A DNA stretch of 64,000 bases from an uncultured Pelagibacteraceae bacterium (GTDB taxonomy: Bacteria; Pseudomonadota; Alphaproteobacteria; Pelagibacterales; Pelagibacteraceae): NCBI GenBank assembly GCA_902631535.1, contig CACOYX010000004.1:1-64000 (forward strand), given 5' to 3'. A model generated the notes under the pieces. That model was not told where the DNA came from and ran no database searches. It saw only the letters and a list, made by a program, of their open reading frames with translations. Below, in pieces: positions 1-10,308 of this stretch. The translations under genes and the position numbers were made by a program. Position 1 is the stretch's first letter. Each line of letters begins with the position of its first letter.

Positions 1-1090
1 TATAGGATCAATAGAAAAATATATAACGGATACAGCTTGGGATAAAGGCTGGGTCAAACCATTTAAAGTAAAAAAAGAATTAAAACAATCAGTCGGAATA
101 ATTGGCGCTGGTCCGGCAGGAATGGCCTGCGCTGAAGAATTGAGAAAATCTGGTTACCAAGTAACGATTTACGATAGATATGATAGACCAGGTGGACTTT
201 TAATTTACGGTATACCGAACTTCAAATTAGAAAAGTTTGTTGTTGAGAGGAGAACAAAACTATTAAAAGATAGTGGCATTAAGTTTATTCAAAACTTTGA
301 AGTTGGAAAGGATAAGAACTTATATGAATTAAAAGAAAAACATGATGCGATTTTAATTGCTACTGGAGTTTATAAAGCTAGAGAAATAGACATACCTGGC
401 CACAATTTGCAAAATATTTTTCCTGCGATGGATTTTTTAACCGCGTCTAACAGAAAAGGGTTAGGTGACAAAGTAAAGTTATTTGACAACGGTGCTTTGA
501 ACGTGGAGGGAAAAAATGTAGTTGTAATTGGTGGGGGAGATACAGCTATGGACTGTGTAAGAACTTCGGTAAGACAAAAAGCTAAATCAGTAAAATGCTT
601 ATACAGGCGTGATAGAGAAAATATGCCAGGGTCTGCAAGAGAGGTAGGGAATGCCATTGAAGAAGGGGTGGAATTTGTTTGGTTAACAAGTCCTAAAAGA
701 TTTATTGGAGAGACACATGTTAAAGCAGTCGAAGTAAATAAAATGAAACTAGGAGAACCTGACTCATCAGGCAGAAGAAGACCTGAGATTGAAAAAGGAT
801 CCGAATATGAAGTTAATGCTGATCTTGTGATTAAGTCTTTAGGATTTGACCCAGAAAATTTACCTAAATTATTTAATGCCGAGGAATTAGTTGTTTCTCA
901 ATGGGGCACAATAAAGATTGATTTAAAATCTATGCAAACAAATCTTGATGGTGTTTTTGCAGCAGGAGATATAGTAAGAGGAGCATCTCTTGTAGTATGG
1001 GCGATAAGAGACGGGAGAGACGCTGCTTTAGAAATTGAAAAATATTTGAAATTAAAAGCCAGAAAAAATAAAGCAAGAGAAGCTGCTTAA
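1..1090 (+). CDS. gltD: Glutamate synthase (NADPH) small subunit, 3' part only
   Basis: FAD/NAD(P)H-binding beta subunit of glutamate synthase, which passes electrons to GltB for glutamate formation from glutamine and 2-oxoglutarate. The gene is cut by the left edge. The open frame runs from base 2 (IGSIEKYITD...), so the ATG at 122 is internal. The first dinucleotide fold GAGPAG lies just before that Met, and the second fold VVVIGGGDTAMD is at about 530-565. The FAD-closing motif VFAAGDIVRGASLVVWAI is near the C-terminus. The N-terminal cysteine-rich Fe-S region lies outside the window. gltB follows 4 bases after the stop, which implies a gltD-gltB operon. Confidence 0.96.
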   Translation, partial: IGSIEKYITDTAWDKGWVKPFKVKKELKQSVGIIGAGPAGMACAEELRKSGYQVTIYDRYDRPGGLLIYGIPNFKLEKFVVERRTKLLKDSGIKFIQNFEVGKDKNLYELKEKHDAILIATGVYKAREIDIPGHNLQNIFPAMDFLTASNRKGLGDKVKLFDNGALNVEGKNVVVIGGGDTAMDCVRTSVRQKAKSVKCLYRRDRENMPGSAREVGNAIEEGVEFVWLTSPKRFIGETHVKAVEVNKMKLGEPDSSGRRRPEIEKGSEYEVNADLVIKSLGFDPENLPKLFNAEELVVSQWGTIKIDLKSMQTNLDGVFAAGDIVRGASLVVWAIRDGRDAALEIEKYLKLKARKNKAREAA

Positions 1091-1094
1091 TTAA

Positions 1095-4000
1095 ATGAAA
1101 AATTACAAAAAAAATAAAACAATTTTAGAAAAAAGTTTTAATTATAAAGCAGAAATGGAACACGATGCTTGTGGCGTAGGATTGATCGCATCGACTAATG
1201 GTCAAAAGTCTAGAAAAATTGTTGAGTATGGAATTGAAGCCTTGAAGGCAATTTGGCATAGAGGTGCAGTAGATGCCGATGGAAAATCTGGTGATGGTGC
1301 AGGAATTCAAATTGAGATAGCTCCAGACTTTTTCAAAGAAAAAATTTTATCAACCGGGCATACTTTAGATGAAAACAAGAGAATTTGTGTTGGAATGGTT
1401 TTTCTTCCTCGAACAGATTATTCTGAACAAGAAAAATGTAGAGAGATAATAGAGTCTGCATTACTAGCCGAAAATTATTATATCTATGGTTGGAGACAAG
1501 TGCCTATTAATCCAAGCGTTTTAGGTAAAACAGCAGATCAAAATCGTCCAGAAATTGCACAAGTAATGTTTAAAAAAAATGAAACATTGCAAACAAATGA
1601 TCTTGAAAGAGATTTGTTTGAAACAAGAAAAAAAATTGAAAAAGTTGCAAGAGACAAACAAATCAAAGACTTTTACATTTGTTCTTTCAGTTCAAGATCT
1701 ATTGTTTATAAAGGCATGTTTTTAGCTGAAATGTTGTCAGAATTTTATCCAGATCTTAATGATAAAAAATTAACATCTAGATTTGCAATTTTTCATCAAA
1801 GATATTCAACTAACACCTTTCCAAGCTGGGATCTGGCGCAACCTTTTAGAACTTTGGCACATAATGGAGAAATAAATACTGTTAAAGGAAACATAAATTG
1901 GATGAAAATTCATGAACAGGATATGTCAAGTCCACTTTTCAAAGATGTTAAAAATTTAAAACCGGTTATCAGAAGTTCATCTGACTCAGGCGCACTTGAT
2001 AATGTTTTTGAACTCTTAACCCACTCAGGAAAATTGGCACCATTAATTAAATTAATGATGATTCCAGATTCATGGTCAAAAAGAAGCAAAACAGTTCCAA
2101 AAAATCATCAGGATTTATTTAATTTCCTTAACAGCACAATAGAACCATGGGATGGACCAGCTGCAATTTGTGCAACTGATGCTAAGTGGGTTTTAGCCTC
2201 TTCAGATAGAAATGGATTAAGGCCTCTCAGGTATTCAATCACTTCTGATGATTTATTCTTTGCAGGTTCAGAAACTGGAATGATTAAAATTCCAGAAGAA
2301 AAGATTATTGAGAAAGGAAAACTTGGTCCAGGGCAAATAATCGCAATTGATTTAAAGAAAGGGAAATTATTTAAAGATAAAGCAATAAAAGATTTTTTAG
2401 CAAAAGATTATAAAAAATATAATAAGCAAATAATTGATTTAGAGAAAAAAATTTTATCTGAAGACGAAAAGCCAAATTTTTTAGGAGAAGACTTAAGAAG
2501 AAGACAGTACTTGTCTGGTCTTAGTATAGAGGATTTAGAGTTGATACTCCATCCAATGGCTGAGGAAGGTAAAGAAGCATCTGGTTCAATGGGTGATGAT
2601 ACTCCTGTTGCAGTTTTATCTAGTCATTTTAGACCTGTGTCTCATTATTTTAGACAAAATTTCAGTCAAGTTACCAACCCTCCAATAGATTCTCTAAGAG
2701 AAAATAAAGTTATGAGTCTGAAAACAAGATTCGGAAATTTAGGTAATATTTTAGATTTTGATAATTTAACAGAAGAAAATATTTACGTTTTAGACAGTCC
2801 TGTGCTTACTAACTCAAAATTTAAAAAATTTAAAAAATTTTTTTCAAAAAAAGTTAAAGTTATTGACTGCACTTTTAGAATTGAAGAGTCTCTCAAGGAA
2901 AGAATTGAACTAATTAGAGAAGAGGCAGAAACAGCTGTTAGAGAAGGAAGCACTTGTTTAATATTATCTGATAAAAATATTACAAATCAAAAAGCAAGCA
3001 TTCCAAGTATATTAACTGTAGGAGCGGTCCACTCTCACTTAGTAAAACACGGATTGAGAGGCTATTGTTCTCTAAATGTTGAATGTTCTGATGCAATGGA
3101 TACCCACTCTTTTGCTATTTTAATCGGAGTCGGAGCCACTACAGTGAACCCATATCTTGCAATAGATAGCATTTATCAAAGATTTGAGAAAAAATTATTT
3201 GGCAAATCTGATTTTGAAACATGTGTAAATAAATTTAAAAAATCAATTGATGCTGGTCTTCTAAAAATCATGTCAAAGATGGGAATATCAGTAATAAGCT
3301 CTTATAGAGGCGGATGTAACTTTGAAGCGGTAGGTTTAAGTAGAGCTATTGTTTCAGATTATTTTCCGGGCATGTCTTCAAGAATTTCAGGAATAGGTAT
3401 AATCGGGATCGAGAAAAAGATTAAGGAACTTCATGAAAAATTTAATGCAAAAAATGTATTCACTTTGCCTATAGGTGGATTATACAGATATAGAAAAAGT
3501 GGAGAAGATCATCAATACCAAGGAAGATTAATTCATTTATTGCAAAGCGCTGTAGGAAGCGGTTCGTATGAACTATATAAAAAGTATTCAGCTGGAATTC
3601 ATAATTTACCTCCGATTAATATAAGAGACTTGTTAGAATTTAAAAAAGAAAAAAAACCTATTGATATTAAAGAAGTAGAACCAATTGAAGAAATTTTAAA
3701 AAGATTTGGAAGTGGAAGTATGTCCCACGGAGCACTATCAGCAGAAGCTCATGAAACTTTAGCAATGGGAATGAATAGAATTAAAGGTGCCTCTTGTAGC
3801 GGAGAAGGGGGCGAGGATGCAAAAAGATTTAAAATATTACCTAACGGAGATAGCGCGAACTCAAGAGTGAAACAAATTGCATCTGCTAGATTTGGCGTTA
3901 CTGTGGATTATTTAAATAACGCTAACGAAATAGAGATAAAAATCGCTCAAGGAGCTAAACCAGGAGAAGGAGGACAGCTACCAGGTTTTAAGGTTACAAA

Positions 4001-5591
4001 AGAAATAGCGCGACTAAGACACTCGACACCAGGTGTAACTTTAATATCACCACCACCGCATCATGATATTTATTCTATAGAAGACCTAGCGCAATTAATT
4101 TATGATTTAAAACAAATAAATCCAAGTGCGAGAGTTGGAGTCAAATTAGTTGCATCAACTGGTATTGGGACAATAGCAGCAGGTGTAGCTAAAGCAAAAG
4201 CAGATATCATTTTGATTTCAGGTCATTCTGGAGGAACTGGTGCTAGCCCTCAAACAAGTATTAAGTACGCGGGTATTCCTTGGGAGATGGGTTTAACAGA
4301 GGCAAACCAAATTCTTACTTTAAATAATTTAAGACATAACGTTACTTTAAGAACGGACGGGGGACTAAAAACCGGCCGCGATATTGTGATGGCCGCTATG
4401 ATGGGAGCAGAAGAATATGGAATGGGTACGTCATCTTTAGTTGCAATGGGATGTATAATGGTGAGGCAGTGCCATTCAAACACATGTCCAGTTGGAGTTT
4501 GTAGTCAAGATGAAGCTTTACGAGAAAAATTTACCGGCACTCCAGAAAAAGTTGTAAATTTATTCAAGTTTGCAGCAAAAGAGGTAAGAGAAATTCTCGC
4601 TTCTCTTGGTTTTAAATCAATTAACGAAATTATAGGAAGAACAGATTTATTAACTCAGGTAAACAAAGGCGCATCTAACTTAGATGATTTAGATTTAAAT
4701 CCACTATTAGTTCAAGCTGATCCAGGTGAAAATCTAAGATATTGTAAAGACAAACATATAAATAAAGTACCAGATACTCTCGACGAAAAGATTTGGTCTG
4801 AGATAAAAGATAAGATTAAAACAGACTCAAAAAATAAATTTAATTACGAGATAGGAAACACTTCAAGATCAGTAGGAACAAGATTATCTCACCATATTTA
4901 TAAAAAATTTGGTAACAATAAATTAGACGAAAATACGGTTAATATTAAACTAGAGGGTTCAGCGGGACAATCTCTTGGCGCCTTCTTAACTAAAGGAATT
5001 AAACTTATCGTCGAAGGAGACTGCAATGATTATGTTGGCAAAGGATTATCTGGAGGGACTATCGTTGTATGTCCATCTCCAAAAAGTTCATTAGTTTCAA
5101 ACGAAAATACAATAATAGGAAACACTGTTCTTTATGGAGCAACTTCAGGAAAACTCTTTGCATCCGGGCAAGCGGGAGAGAGATTTGCAGTTAGAAATTC
5201 TGGAAGTTTTTCAATCGTTGAAGGATGTGGAGCCCATGGTTGTGAATACATGACTGGTGGAACAGCAATAATACTTGGAGAAGTAGGTGACAATTTTGGA
5301 GCAGGAATGACAGGTGGAATGGCTTTCGTTTATGATGATAAAAATACTTTTGAAAATTTTGTAAATCCAGCTTCAATAATTTGGCAAGGAGTTGAAACAG
5401 ATCATTGGAAGAAGTTTTTGAAAGAAAGTTTAGATACTTTTGTCGAAGAAACAAATTCAAAAATTGCTCAAAAAGTATTAAATGATTTTGATAATGAACT
5501 TAAAAAATTTAAACAAATTTGCCCAATAGAAATGCTTGATAAATTAGACAATCCTATTAGCTTGAGATCTCATACTAAGAAAGCAGGTTAA
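1095..5591 (+). CDS. gltB: Glutamate synthase (NADPH) large subunit
   Basis: Alpha subunit of glutamate synthase, 1498 aa, the normal family length. It hydrolyses glutamine, channels ammonia and makes glutamate on an FMN/3Fe-4S centre. The class II amidotransferase begins at Cys26 (HDACGVGL), implying a 25-residue propeptide removed on maturation. The central and FMN domains follow, with GAKPGEGGQLPG and SGHSGGTGASP. The Fe-S cysteines are near residues 1120-1136 (GCIMVRQCHSNTCPVGVC). A C-terminal glycine-rich beta-helix domain (GEVGDNFGAGMTGG) closes the protein. Start ATG lies 4 bases after gltD. The stop TAA shares its last A with the next gene's ATG. Confidence 0.98.
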   Translation: MKNYKKNKTILEKSFNYKAEMEHDACGVGLIASTNGQKSRKIVEYGIEALKAIWHRGAVDADGKSGDGAGIQIEIAPDFFKEKILSTGHTLDENKRICVGMVFLPRTDYSEQEKCREIIESALLAENYYIYGWRQVPINPSVLGKTADQNRPEIAQVMFKKNETLQTNDLERDLFETRKKIEKVARDKQIKDFYICSFSSRSIVYKGMFLAEMLSEFYPDLNDKKLTSRFAIFHQRYSTNTFPSWDLAQPFRTLAHNGEINTVKGNINWMKIHEQDMSSPLFKDVKNLKPVIRSSSDSGALDNVFELLTHSGKLAPLIKLMMIPDSWSKRSKTVPKNHQDLFNFLNSTIEPWDGPAAICATDAKWVLASSDRNGLRPLRYSITSDDLFFAGSETGMIKIPEEKIIEKGKLGPGQIIAIDLKKGKLFKDKAIKDFLAKDYKKYNKQIIDLEKKILSEDEKPNFLGEDLRRRQYLSGLSIEDLELILHPMAEEGKEASGSMGDDTPVAVLSSHFRPVSHYFRQNFSQVTNPPIDSLRENKVMSLKTRFGNLGNILDFDNLTEENIYVLDSPVLTNSKFKKFKKFFSKKVKVIDCTFRIEESLKERIELIREEAETAVREGSTCLILSDKNITNQKASIPSILTVGAVHSHLVKHGLRGYCSLNVECSDAMDTHSFAILIGVGATTVNPYLAIDSIYQRFEKKLFGKSDFETCVNKFKKSIDAGLLKIMSKMGISVISSYRGGCNFEAVGLSRAIVSDYFPGMSSRISGIGIIGIEKKIKELHEKFNAKNVFTLPIGGLYRYRKSGEDHQYQGRLIHLLQSAVGSGSYELYKKYSAGIHNLPPINIRDLLEFKKEKKPIDIKEVEPIEEILKRFGSGSMSHGALSAEAHETLAMGMNRIKGASCSGEGGEDAKRFKILPNGDSANSRVKQIASARFGVTVDYLNNANEIEIKIAQGAKPGEGGQLPGFKVTKEIARLRHSTPGVTLISPPPHHDIYSIEDLAQLIYDLKQINPSARVGVKLVASTGIGTIAAGVAKAKADIILISGHSGGTGASPQTSIKYAGIPWEMGLTEANQILTLNNLRHNVTLRTDGGLKTGRDIVMAAMMGAEEYGMGTSSLVAMGCIMVRQCHSNTCPVGVCSQDEALREKFTGTPEKVVNLFKFAAKEVREILASLGFKSINEIIGRTDLLTQVNKGASNLDDLDLNPLLVQADPGENLRYCKDKHINKVPDTLDEKIWSEIKDKIKTDSKNKFNYEIGNTSRSVGTRLSHHIYKKFGNNKLDENTVNIKLEGSAGQSLGAFLTKGIKLIVEGDCNDYVGKGLSGGTIVVCPSPKSSLVSNENTIIGNTVLYGATSGKLFASGQAGERFAVRNSGSFSIVEGCGAHGCEYMTGGTAIILGEVGDNFGAGMTGGMAFVYDDKNTFENFVNPASIIWQGVETDHWKKFLKESLDTFVEETNSKIAQKVLNDFDNELKKFKQICPIEMLDKLDNPISLRSHTKKAG

Positions 5592-6469
5592 TGAGTAAAA
5601 TTAAAGTCTTTTGCTTTGGCTTTGGCCAAGTCGCAGAAAGTTTCATTAATAAGTTAATTAAAGAAAAAAAAGACTTTGATTTAAGTGTTACTTCTAGACA
5701 AGAAACTCATCAAATAGAGTTTAATAATATTAAGATAAATTCATACCAATTTACTGAAGATAAGTTCGATAACTCTATTAGAAAAAAAATAGAGGAAACA
5801 GATTATATTTTAGTTTCTATTCCACCTATTGATGGCAAAGACATTGTATCAAATTATCTAGATATAAATCTAAAAAAAATAATAAATTGTAAATGGATTA
5901 CATATTTATCAGCAACTAGTGTATATGGGGATCATAAAGGTGATTGGGTTAACGAAGATAGCGCTACTCAACCTACGTCAGATAATGGGATAAGTAGATT
6001 AGAAGCAGAAAAAAACTGGAAAAGTTTATCGAATAAAAAAAATTATCCGCTTCAAATTTTTAGATTAGCTGGCATATATTCAAATGAATTTAATATTTTG
6101 AAAAGATTAAAAACTGGTAAAGTACAAATTGTAGATAAAAAAAATCACTTTTTTTCAAGAATTCATGTTGAGGACATAGCTAACATTTTATTTAAGTCCC
6201 TTGATAATTTTAAAAATAACGAAATTTACAATATCTGTGATGATAAACCTGCTTCGCAAATTGAAGTAGCGGCCTACGGTGCAAAATTACTAAAACTAGA
6301 GAAACCTAATTCAGTAAAACTTGAGGAAGTTGAAAGTGAAATGCTAAGAAATTTTTATAAAGACTCAAAAAAAGTAGATAATAAAAAAATGAAAGAATTT
6401 TTTAATCACAAATTAGAGTACCCGACTTATGTTGAAGGACTAAATTATATCTTTAACAACACTTTTTAA
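5591..6469 (+). CDS. SDR/NAD-dependent epimerase-like oxidoreductase
   Basis: A 292-aa protein of the extended short-chain dehydrogenase fold. The nucleotide-binding motif is near the N-terminus (CFGFGQVAESF, residues 8-18), and YLSATSVYGDHKGDWVNED around residues 105-123 matches the active-site strand of atypical SDRs of the YeeZ type. The substrate cannot be told from sequence. It is translationally coupled to gltB (TAATG overlap of one base), but a link to nitrogen metabolism is only positional. Its last 30 bases overlap the convergent hydrolase gene. Confidence 0.8.
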   Translation: MSKIKVFCFGFGQVAESFINKLIKEKKDFDLSVTSRQETHQIEFNNIKINSYQFTEDKFDNSIRKKIEETDYILVSIPPIDGKDIVSNYLDINLKKIINCKWITYLSATSVYGDHKGDWVNEDSATQPTSDNGISRLEAEKNWKSLSNKKNYPLQIFRLAGIYSNEFNILKRLKTGKVQIVDKKNHFFSRIHVEDIANILFKSLDNFKNNEIYNICDDKPASQIEVAAYGAKLLKLEKPNSVKLEEVESEMLRNFYKDSKKVDNKKMKEFFNHKLEYPTYVEGLNYIFNNTF

Positions 6470-7195
6470 TTCTTTAATTATTTTTTTTAAGGGAACTTGA
6501 TTTGATAAACTATGGTCACCGTTTTTAATTACCACTAACTTCCTTTGAGCATTTGGAAATATCGAAAGAACTTTTCTTGAAAAGGATACCGGTACAACTT
6601 CATCTTTGCTGCCATGAACCATTGTTACTTTAATTCTAGATCTTATTTTTTTAGATAGGATTTTATTTTTTCTTCCATCTTTAATCAGCTGAAACGTAAT
6701 AGGATACTCATATTGTCCATTCTTTATAACACTTAATCCTTTAGTAATAATTTCATTTTTATTTTTTTTTGGAAATTTTTTCCACATTAATCTTTCAAGA
6801 AATTCGGGAGCTGAGCCTATACCAACAAAACCTACAATTTGATTTTCAAAATATTTAAACTGATTTAAAGAGATCCATGCTCCCATGCTAGAACCAACGA
6901 GTATAAATTTATTCTTTTTAACAATTTTTTTAATTGAATTTTTAGCATCATTAGACCATTTGGTTATATTTCCTTTTGTAAATTTACCCGATGACTTACC
7001 GTGTCCTGAATACTCAATAGCTAAAAAACCTAATTTATTTTTTACAGCATATTTTTTAAAGGCTTGAGGTTTTTCTCCGTCAATATCTGACATAAAACCA
7101 GGAAGAAAAACAATATAGAGATTTTTTTTAAAATAATTGTCCATAAATCTCAGTTTTTTTGTCTTTGAAATTTTTAAGTATTTGAATTTTTTCAT
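6440..7195 (-). CDS. Alpha/beta hydrolase
   Basis: A 251-aa cytosolic serine hydrolase. The nucleophile elbow GSSMG is at residues 101-105 (Ser103). The likely acid and base are Asp198 (HGSKDEVVPV) and His228 (KNGDHSLS), giving a complete catalytic triad. An oxyanion-hole-like stretch FLPGFMSD is near residue 30. The overall layout resembles ABHD10-type or small esterase/thioesterase hydrolases, and the substrate is not deducible. It is divergent from the glycosyltransferase at 7232 across 36 bases. Its 3' end overlaps the end of the SDR gene by 30 bases. Confidence 0.85.
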   Translation of the reverse strand: MKKFKYLKISKTKKLRFMDNYFKKNLYIVFLPGFMSDIDGEKPQAFKKYAVKNKLGFLAIEYSGHGKSSGKFTKGNITKWSNDAKNSIKKIVKKNKFILVGSSMGAWISLNQFKYFENQIVGFVGIGSAPEFLERLMWKKFPKKNKNEIITKGLSVIKNGQYEYPITFQLIKDGRKNKILSKKIRSRIKVTMVHGSKDEVVPVSFSRKVLSIFPNAQRKLVVIKNGDHSLSNQVPLKKIIKELKSVVKDII

Positions 7196-7231
7196 ACAAG
7201 AATTTTTAAGTAATATTATATAACAAACAAT

Positions 7232-8389
7232 ATGACTACGAAATTAAATGTTCTCCAAGTTATTCCTAAACTTGGTTATGGTGGCGCAGAAACAGGTTGT
7301 TATGATATTGCACATTTTCTTCCAGAGAATGACTGTGGATCTTTTTTAGCAACTTCTGGAGGAGAACTTCTTAAATTTGTGAAAAAAGATAAAGTTAAGT
7401 TAATTAGGTTACCAGTACACTCCAAAAATCCTTTTTTAATAATATTCAATACCCTGATGTTAATTTTTTTTATTATATTTTATAAAATAAATATTATACA
7501 TGCACGAAGTAGAGCACCGGCTTGGTCATGTTATCTAGCTTCTTTAATAACAAGGAGAATTTTCGTAACAACGTTCCATGGAACTTATAATTTTAAGAGT
7601 AATCTTAAAAAATTTTATAATAGCATTATGCTTCGAGCAAAATTAACTATCGCAGGATCTAATTTTATTTTTGGCCACATTAATGAAAATTATAGCGAAT
7701 ATTTAAGTAAGGGAAAAAAACTAAGAGTAATTTTTAGAGGTATCAATATTGATTATTATAATTCTCAAAATATTTCAGTACTTAAACAAGAAAAACTTAA
7801 ACAAGAATGGGGTCTAGCATCAAACAAATTTACTATACTTTTACCAGGAAGATTAACTTACTGGAAAGGACAAGAAAAATTTATAGAGTCTCTAAATATA
7901 CTAATTGAAGATTATAATATCACAAACTTTCAAGCGATAATACTTGGGTCAGATCAAGGTAGAAAAGTTTACTCTAAGAAATTGAGTAATCTTGTTCAAA
8001 GATATAGTTTAAATAAAAAAATTAAGTTCATTCAACATTGTAACGAAATGCCTCTTGCTTATTCTCTAGCTGATGTGGTGGTTTCGGCTTCGATAGAACC
8101 CGAGGCATTCGGCAGAGTTTCAGTGGAAGCTCAATCAATGGGCAAGCCAATTATTGCTAGCAATATTGGCGGTTCGAAAGAAACAATTATCAATAAAAAA
8201 ACAGGATTTTTGTACAAGCATGACGATCCTAGAGAACTTGCTAAAAGTTTAAATACTGTTATTCAATTATCACAAGATGAATTAAAATCTATAGGAAATG
8301 AGGGTAGAAAAAATATTACCAAAAAATTTGATGTTGAAACAATGTGCCAATCTAATTTAAAAGAGTATAGAAGATTAATTAAAAATTAA
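7232..8389 (+). CDS. Glycosyltransferase, GT4-like (GT-B fold)
   Basis: A 385-aa glycosyltransferase. The N-terminal donor/acceptor motif LGYGGAETGCYDIA is at about residues 13-26. The C-terminal family 1 domain has LLPGRLTYWKGQEKFI and the retaining-transferase motif EPEAFGRVSVEAQ at about 289-301. A hydrophobic stretch near residues 66-83 (NTLMLIFFIIFYKINII) suggests membrane association. The likely role is adding a sugar to a surface glycan or lipid; donor and acceptor are unknown. It ends in a one-base TAATG overlap with thrS, so the two are probably cotranscribed although functionally unrelated. Confidence 0.85.
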   Translation: MTTKLNVLQVIPKLGYGGAETGCYDIAHFLPENDCGSFLATSGGELLKFVKKDKVKLIRLPVHSKNPFLIIFNTLMLIFFIIFYKINIIHARSRAPAWSCYLASLITRRIFVTTFHGTYNFKSNLKKFYNSIMLRAKLTIAGSNFIFGHINENYSEYLSKGKKLRVIFRGINIDYYNSQNISVLKQEKLKQEWGLASNKFTILLPGRLTYWKGQEKFIESLNILIEDYNITNFQAIILGSDQGRKVYSKKLSNLVQRYSLNKKIKFIQHCNEMPLAYSLADVVVSASIEPEAFGRVSVEAQSMGKPIIASNIGGSKETIINKKTGFLYKHDDPRELAKSLNTVIQLSQDELKSIGNEGRKNITKKFDVETMCQSNLKEYRRLIKN

Positions 8390-10308
8390 TGCCACAAATT
8401 CAATTATTAGACGGAAAAAAAATAAATTTTGAAAAATCCATTACTGGTTTTGATTTAACGAAAAAAATTAGTAAATCACTCGAAAAGGCTGCTTTAATAA
8501 TGGAAGTAGATGGTGATTTAAAAGATTTGAGCCATAAAATTAATAAGGATGCCAAGGTAAGAATTATTACTTCTGGAGATAAAGAAGGTTTAGAAGTAAT
8601 CAGACACGACGCAGCTCATATAATGGCGATGGCTGTTCAAGAGTTATTCCCTGGCACACAAGTAACAATTGGGCCAGTTATAGAAAATGGATTTTATTAC
8701 GACTTTGCAAGAAAAGAACCTTTCACTAGTGAAGATTTAAATAATATTGAAAAAAAAATGTCAGAGATAATTGATAGGGACGTGAAAACTAGAAGAGAGG
8801 TTTGGAAAAGGGATCAAGCTATATCACATTTTAAAAAGATTGGAGAAAAATATAAAGCTGAAATCATCGAGAGCATACCTAAAAATGAGGAGCTGTCTGT
8901 TTACCATCACGGAGATACTTGGCACGATTTATGTAGAGGTCCCCACCTGGCTTCATCTGGTAAAATAGGAAAAGCTTTTAAACTTACGAAAGTATCTGGT
9001 GCTTATTGGCGAGGTGACTCAAATAATGAGATGCTACAAAGAATTTATGGTACTTGTTGGAGCTCGAAAAAAGAGCTCGACGATTATTTGCACAGACTAG
9101 AGGAAGCTGAAAAAAGAGATCATAGAAAACTTGGGAAGGAAATGGATTTATTTCACTTTAGAGAAGAAAGTCCAGGATCTGTATTTTGGCATGAAAAAGG
9201 CTGGTTATTATTTCAAAGATTAGTGGAATATATGAGAGCAAAACAAAGGCTTGCAGGTTACAAAGAAATCAATACTCCTGAATTATTAGATAAGACACTT
9301 TGGGAAAAATCAGGTCACTGGGATAAATTTGGAGAGCATATGTTTACATCCGAGACACCAGATGAGAAAACTTTTGCTGTAAAACCTATGAACTGCCCAG
9401 GCTGTGTTCAAGTTTTTAATCAGGGTTTAAAAAGTTATAGAGATTTGCCATTAAAGTTATCTGAATTTGGTAAAGTTCATAGATATGAACCCTCGGGAGC
9501 CTTACATGGTTTATTAAGAGTAAGAGCATTTACACAAGACGATGCACATATATTTTGTACTGAAGATCAAATAACTCAAGAGTCTTTATCAGTAACGAAT
9601 TTGATTTTAGAGATTTATAAAGATCTTGGTTTTGAAAATGTAATTTTAAAATATTCTGACAGACCAGAGAAGAGAGTTGGAGACGATAGCGTATGGGACA
9701 AATCAGAAGCCGCACTTTTATCTGCAATCAAAAAATCTAAACTTGAGTATACAATAAATAAAGGTGAAGGAGCTTTTTATGGCCCTAAAATTGAATTTGT
9801 TTTACGAGATGCTATAGGAAGAGATTGGCAATGCGGGACTTTACAAGTAGATTTAAATTTACCAGAAAGGTTAGGAGCTTCATATGTTTCTAAAGATGGA
9901 AGCAAAAAGGTTCCTGTAATGTTGCATCGAGCATTATTTGGTTCATTAGAGAGATTTATTGGAATTTTAATTGAGAATTATGCTGGTAAATTACCTTTTT
10001 GGCTTTCACCAGCACAAGCAGTTGTGTGCCCAATAGCTGAAGAGAACAATGAATATGTAAAAAAATTATTTGAAGATCTATTTAAAGAAGGTATAAAATG
10101 TGAAATGGATTTAAGAAATGAAAAAATAAATTATAAAGTTAGAGAACATTCTCTGGCAAAAGTGCCATTTATAATTGTTTGTGGAAAAAAAGAAGTTGCA
10201 GAAAAAACTGTTTCAGTAAGAAAATTAGGCTCTGACAAACAGGAAACTATGAAAAGAGAAGATTTGATAAAAAATATGCTTACCTCAAATAAGTTGCCTT
10301 TAAATTAA
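8389..10308 (+). CDS. thrS: Threonyl-tRNA synthetase
   Basis: Class II aminoacyl-tRNA synthetase, 639 aa, full length. It has an N-terminal TGS domain (about 1-60), the HxxxH editing domain (HDAAHIMAMAVQE near residue 75) and the catalytic core. The core shows a zinc-site cysteine in MNCPGCVQVF (about 335), motif 2 around EFGKVHRYEPSG and motif 3 MLHRALFGSLERF. An anticodon-binding domain is at the C-terminus. The ATG overlaps the upstream glycosyltransferase stop by one base. infC follows with zero spacing. Confidence 0.98.
   Translation: MPQIQLLDGKKINFEKSITGFDLTKKISKSLEKAALIMEVDGDLKDLSHKINKDAKVRIITSGDKEGLEVIRHDAAHIMAMAVQELFPGTQVTIGPVIENGFYYDFARKEPFTSEDLNNIEKKMSEIIDRDVKTRREVWKRDQAISHFKKIGEKYKAEIIESIPKNEELSVYHHGDTWHDLCRGPHLASSGKIGKAFKLTKVSGAYWRGDSNNEMLQRIYGTCWSSKKELDDYLHRLEEAEKRDHRKLGKEMDLFHFREESPGSVFWHEKGWLLFQRLVEYMRAKQRLAGYKEINTPELLDKTLWEKSGHWDKFGEHMFTSETPDEKTFAVKPMNCPGCVQVFNQGLKSYRDLPLKLSEFGKVHRYEPSGALHGLLRVRAFTQDDAHIFCTEDQITQESLSVTNLILEIYKDLGFENVILKYSDRPEKRVGDDSVWDKSEAALLSAIKKSKLEYTINKGEGAFYGPKIEFVLRDAIGRDWQCGTLQVDLNLPERLGASYVSKDGSKKVPVMLHRALFGSLERFIGILIENYAGKLPFWLSPAQAVVCPIAEENNEYVKKLFEDLFKEGIKCEMDLRNEKINYKVREHSLAKVPFIIVCGKKEVAEKTVSVRKLGSDKQETMKREDLIKNMLTSNKLPLN

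Noticed and set aside
2816-2860. Possible frameshift or slippage site in the A/T-rich run of gltB
   Set aside because: The frame stays open and the protein keeps family length and motifs on both sides; the Lys/Phe-rich stretch is ordinary low complexity.
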